The notes under the pieces: model-generated
Told to the model about the DNA's origin: nothing
Seen by the model: only the letters and a program-made list of their open reading frames with translations
Databases searched by the model: none
Shown: positions 61,721 to 64,000 of the stretch, piece by piece
How positions within the stretch are numbered: the stretch's first letter is position 1
Layout: every line of letters begins with the position of its first letter
Source: Burkholderia sp.
Lineage (GTDB): Bacteria; Pseudomonadota; Gammaproteobacteria; Burkholderiales; Burkholderiaceae
NCBI GenBank assembly: GCA_031253835.1
Contig: JAIRVP010000013.1
Coordinates: 1 to 64,000 of the forward strand
Length of the DNA stretch: 64,000 nt
Reading direction: 5' to 3'
Position numbers and translations under genes: made by a program

Positions 61721-61923
61721 TGCGATTCCGGTTCCTGGCGACGTCGCGGAATATCCGCCATACCGGGCATGGATCCGCCCAGTGCTGCCAGGCGTTTGGC
61801 CGCCTGGATGCGTACAAACGTCTTGATTGCCTCCCTGAACAAGTCCGCCTTATCCATTCCGGGCTCGGCCATTTGAAGGGCCTTCGTGTAGAGATCGTCG
61901 TCGATCGTGACCGTGGTTCGCAT
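61717..61923 (-). CDS. VapB-like antitoxin (ribbon-helix-helix)
   Basis: This 68-aa protein starts with a ribbon-helix-helix strand ([19 protein letters not shown]) and continues with helix 2 ([24 protein letters not shown]). A Pro/Arg-rich C-terminal tail should bind the toxin. The ATG at 61923 is preceded by GAGGGGCAGG; the frame is open upstream without support. An inverted repeat (AAAATTG ... CAATTTT, 61939-61966) lies just upstream as the likely operator. Confidence 0.9.
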   Translation of the reverse strand: MRTTVTIDDDLYTKALQMAEPGMDKADLFREAIKTFVRIQAAKRLAALGGSMPGMADIPRRRQEPESQ

Positions 61924-61938
61924 TGCCTGCCCCTCATC

Positions 61939-61966
61939 AAAATTGATGCAAAAACGCACCAATTTT
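61939..61966. promoter_or_regulatory. Operator-like inverted repeat of the second vapBC
   Basis: AAAATTG-N14-CAATTTT lies 15 bases before the antitoxin start in AT-rich DNA. Confidence 0.5.
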
Positions 61967-62034
61967 ATCACCGAATTCAGTTGTAGACGAGCAACCCGTT
62001 CATGCGCGCGCACGGTCGGCGAAGATGCCATCCG

Positions 62035-62706
62035 TCACCCCGCCTGCCCGCCCAGCGTCTGCACGAACGCAGCCAACCCCGTCAGCATGATCTGCACGCC
62101 CACGCACAGCAGCAGGAACGCGGACACGCGCATCGCGACCTTCGTCCCTTCGCTGCCGAGATAGCGCGCGAGCGTCGTCGCGCGGCTGTAGATCTGCCAG
62201 ATCGCGAACGCGACCAGCGCCGCGACCGCCACCGACACCGCGCCCGACAACAGATAGTCGCTCGCCGTATGCGCACGGTTCGCATGCAGCGCGATGCCGG
62301 CCGCGATCGAGCCGGGGCCGATCGTCAACGGCACCGTCAGCGGAAAGAACGCGCGCGTCATCAGCTTCTGCAAATCGCCGCCATGGACGGCAACGTCGCC
62401 GCCGGCCGGCACGTCCGGCGCATTCAGCATCGACCAGCCGGCCACGGCCACCGCGAAGCCGCCGCCGATCCGCAGCGCCTCCATCGAGATCCCGAAGAAG
62501 TTCAGCACCGGCGCACCGATGAAGAAGATCACGAGCAGCGTGAAGAACACGTTCGTCGCAAGTTGCTTCGACAGCGTCGCGCGCTCGGCTTCCGTCAACG
62601 ATTGCGTACGCTCGAGAAACACGAACGCCATGCCGAACGGATTGATGATGCCGATCAGGCCCGTGAAGCCGAACAGGATTTCAGGAATCAGGCGGTCGAT
62701 CTGCAT
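62035..62706 (-). CDS. MarC-family integral membrane protein
   Basis: This 223-aa protein has about six helices and the MarC pattern: FTGLIGIINPFGMAFVFLERT near the start (core LIGIINPFG), LRIGGGFAVAVAGWSML and AFFPLTVPLTIGPGSIAAGI. The ATG at 62706 has GGAG about 12 bases upstream. Despite the name, MarC proteins are not proven multidrug exporters; function is unknown. An intrinsic terminator lies just 33-63 bases before its start on the same strand, so transcription into this gene may be attenuated. Confidence 0.9.
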   Translation of the reverse strand: MQIDRLIPEILFGFTGLIGIINPFGMAFVFLERTQSLTEAERATLSKQLATNVFFTLLVIFFIGAPVLNFFGISMEALRIGGGFAVAVAGWSMLNAPDVPAGGDVAVHGGDLQKLMTRAFFPLTVPLTIGPGSIAAGIALHANRAHTASDYLLSGAVSVAVAALVAFAIWQIYSRATTLARYLGSEGTKVAMRVSAFLLLCVGVQIMLTGLAAFVQTLGGQAG

Positions 62707-62738
62707 CGCGATCGGGCTCTCCGGTAGCAGACGGAAAT

Positions 62739-62769
62739 AAAAAAAACGGCCAGTCGAGATGACCGGCCG
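62739..62769 (-). terminator. Intrinsic terminator upstream of marC
   Basis: A 9-bp stem with one G-U pair (minus strand CGGCCGGTC / GACTGGCCG, loop ATCTC) is followed by eight T. It lies 33 bases before the marC ATG. Confidence 0.88.
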
Positions 62770-62856
62770 CCAAGAGGAGATATCTCCATGATCCGGCACA
62801 CGGGGGCGTGCCGGGCCGCAGAACCTGAATTGTCGGGAATATGAACCGGGAAGGAA

Positions 62857-62872
62857 ATCAGCCGGGTCTGAT
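62857..62872. promoter_or_regulatory. Third, imperfect copy of the 16-bp palindrome
   Basis: ATCAGCCGGGTCTGAT differs from ATCAGACTGGTCTGAT at two positions. The outer arms ATCAG / CTGAT are intact. It lies between the arsH stop and element B. Confidence 0.45.
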
Positions 62873-62916
62873 TCTGACGTCGCGACGCCTCCGCAACATG
62901 CCGCCCCCCCCCGGCT

Positions 62917-63639
62917 TCAGATGCTGCGCTGATTGACCCGCTGCGACAGCGCCTCCGCGCTTTCCTTGCGCTCGCTGTACCGGTCGACCAGATATGGGCC
63001 GACGTCGCGCGTCAGCAGCGTGAACTTCACCAGTTCCTCCATCACGTCCACCACGCGGTCGAAATATGCCGACGGCTTCATCCGCCCGGCTTCGTCGAAC
63101 TCCATGAACGCCTTCGCCACCGACGACTGGTTCGGAATGGTCAGCATGCGCATCCAGCGCCCCAGCACGCGCATCTGGTTCACCGCGTTGAACGACTGCG
63201 AACCGCCGCTCACCTGCATCACCGCGAGCGTCTTGCCCTGCGTCGGCCGCACCGCGCCGACCGACAGCGGAATCCAGTCGATCTGCGACTTCATGATGCC
63301 GGTCATCGCGCCGTGCCGCTCCGGCGAGCACCACACCATCCCTTCCGACCACATCACCCGCTCGCGCAGCTCCACGACCTTCGGGTGATGCTCGGGCGCG
63401 TCATCGGGCAGCGGCAGGCCGCTCGGATTGAACACGCGGACTTCGGCGCCCATCGCCGTCAGCAGGCGCTCGGCTTCCTCGACCAGCAGGCGGCTGAACG
63501 AGCGCTCGCGCAGCGAGCCGTACAGAAGCAGGAGCCGCGGCGGATGAGTCGAAGGCGTCGCGGGCCGCAATTGAGCGGCGTCCGGCACGCGGAACAGTTC
63601 GGTGTCGAGTTGCGGCAGGTCGTTCAGGTAGTCAGTCAT
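62917..63639 (-). CDS. arsH: ArsH, NADPH-dependent FMN reductase of arsenic operons
   Basis: This 240-aa flavoprotein has the ArsH layout: a family N-terminal extension ([13 protein letters not shown]) and the FMN loop [41 protein letters not shown] follows (cores [11 protein letters not shown] and KSQIDWIP), then [21 protein letters not shown]. ArsH oxidises trivalent organoarsenicals and has general quinone or FMN reductase activity. It follows the ACR3 gene by 20 bases on the same strand, forming the end of an arsenic-resistance operon that continues past the window. Confidence 0.95.
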   Translation of the reverse strand: MTDYLNDLPQLDTELFRVPDAAQLRPATPSTHPPRLLLLYGSLRERSFSRLLVEEAERLLTAMGAEVRVFNPSGLPLPDDAPEHHPKVVELRERVMWSEGMVWCSPERHGAMTGIMKSQIDWIPLSVGAVRPTQGKTLAVMQVSGGSQSFNAVNQMRVLGRWMRMLTIPNQSSVAKAFMEFDEAGRMKPSAYFDRVVDVMEELVKFTLLTRDVGPYLVDRYSERKESAEALSQRVNQRSI

Positions 63640-63659
63640 GGGGGGACTCTCGGCAGTTC

Positions 63660-64000
63660 TCACGTCCGGCACTCGTACCAGCCCTTCGACCGGTTGACGA
63701 TGCGCACGACCAGCAGCATCACCGGCACTTCGATCAGCACGCCGACGACGGTAGCCAGCGCCGCACCGGAATGAAAGCCGAACAGGCTGATCGCGGCCGC
63801 GACCGCCAGTTCGAAGAAGTTGGACGCGCCGATCAGCGCCGACGGGCACGCGATGTTGTGTTTCTCGCCCACCGCGCGATTGAGCCAGTACGCGAGCGCC
63901 GAATTGAAAAACACCTGGATCAGGATCGGCACCGCGAGCAGCGCGATCACCAGCGGCTGCTTCAGGATCGCTTCGCCCTGGAACGCGAACAGCAGCACGA
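63660..64000 (-). CDS. ACR3-type arsenite exporter, C-terminal part (cut by window end)
   Basis: About 113 residues are visible, with three hydrophobic segments and the ACR3 end pattern: [27 protein letters not shown] (core [14 protein letters not shown]), [19 protein letters not shown] and a short tail (NRSKGWYE). The frame is open at the window's right edge, so the N-terminus with the conserved Cys is outside. ACR3 proteins export arsenite by proton antiport. Coupled with arsH just downstream, this marks an ars operon, likely with arsR and arsC beyond the edge. Confidence 0.93.
   Translation of the reverse strand, partial: VLLFAFQGEAILKQPLVIALLAVPILIQVFFNSALAYWLNRAVGEKHNIACPSALIGASNFFELAVAAAISLFGFHSGAALATVVGVLIEVPVMLLVVRIVNRSKGWYECRT

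Larger units (their letters stand above)
62739..62872 (-). ncRNA. Candidate small RNA or marC leader element B
   Basis: On the minus strand this element has the imperfect palindrome ATCAGACCCGGCTGAT (62857-62872) and a hairpin (CCGGCAC / GTGCCGG, 62792-62813). The block GGAGATATCTCC (62776-62787) comes next, then CTTGG and the terminator. Palindrome, block, spacing (72 bases) and terminator position match element A, while the middle differs. It starts 44 bases after the arsH stop and ends 32 bases before the marC start. It may be a terminated leader of marC, an arsH 3' RNA or an independent sRNA. Confidence 0.5.

Overview
The window is GC-rich proteobacterial DNA with the gene content and codon use of a Burkholderia cepacia complex bacterium, most likely the second chromosome. 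The firmest anchor is 26200-29446: a 290-aa regulator, a 167-aa protein and a 606-aa hybrid kinase whose key residues fall at D208 (regulator), H245 and D536 (kinase). As I recall them, these are the numbers published for AtsT and AtsR of B. cenocepacia. No rRNA, tRNA, CRISPR array, insertion sequence or replication origin was seen.

Region 1 (1-15143) is surface adhesion. It opens with the 3' end of a large GLUG-repeat exoprotein gene. A leftward CS1/cable-type (class 5, alpha) fimbrial operon follows: pilin, usher, chaperone, short chaperone, AT-rich tip protein, second pilin, third chaperone. A decayed copy of the exoprotein gene lies beyond its promoter. A rightward classical chaperone-usher operon comes next: pilin, chaperone, usher, two-domain adhesin. 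The two operons diverge and share a short motif upstream of their pilin genes. Both have a stem-loop just after the pilin gene.

Region 2 (15397-29446) is signalling and envelope lipoproteins. A BvgS-like hybrid kinase appears frameshifted. It sits with a NarL/LuxR-type response regulator, a 61-aa protein and a second hybrid kinase whose receiver lacks the phospho-acceptor Asp. Three lipoproteins follow (five-repeat, CsgG-like, Sel1-like), then the atsT-atsR operon.

Region 3 (29486-40844) is mixed metabolism and transport: YjbQ-like protein, thioredoxin, flavin reductase-like protein, DUF2322 protein, LysE exporter, orphan HigA-like antitoxin, Lrp regulator with AzlCD, a SurE paralogue, an SDR with an MFS exporter, and an ArsR-rhodanese fusion. 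Broken genes are scattered here.

Region 4 (40882-64000) holds two secreted GH92 alpha-mannosidase-like lipoproteins, a cupin, an M20 amidohydrolase with a LysR regulator, a PLP decarboxylase with an ArsR regulator, a LysR/aldo-keto reductase pair, a methyltransferase, two PIN-type toxin-antitoxin pairs, two transporters, an Lgt-like/TlpA fusion, azoreductase with LysR, a potassium channel-like protein, MarC, ArsH and the end of an ACR3 arsenite exporter.

The most novel signal is a pair of collinear intergenic elements on the minus strand (57545-57679 and 62739-62872). Each has a 16-bp palindrome, an interval of exactly 72 nt, a conserved CU-rich block and then an intrinsic terminator. They look like two members of an undescribed small-RNA or leader-attenuator family. 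A third copy of the palindrome lies just before the channel gene.
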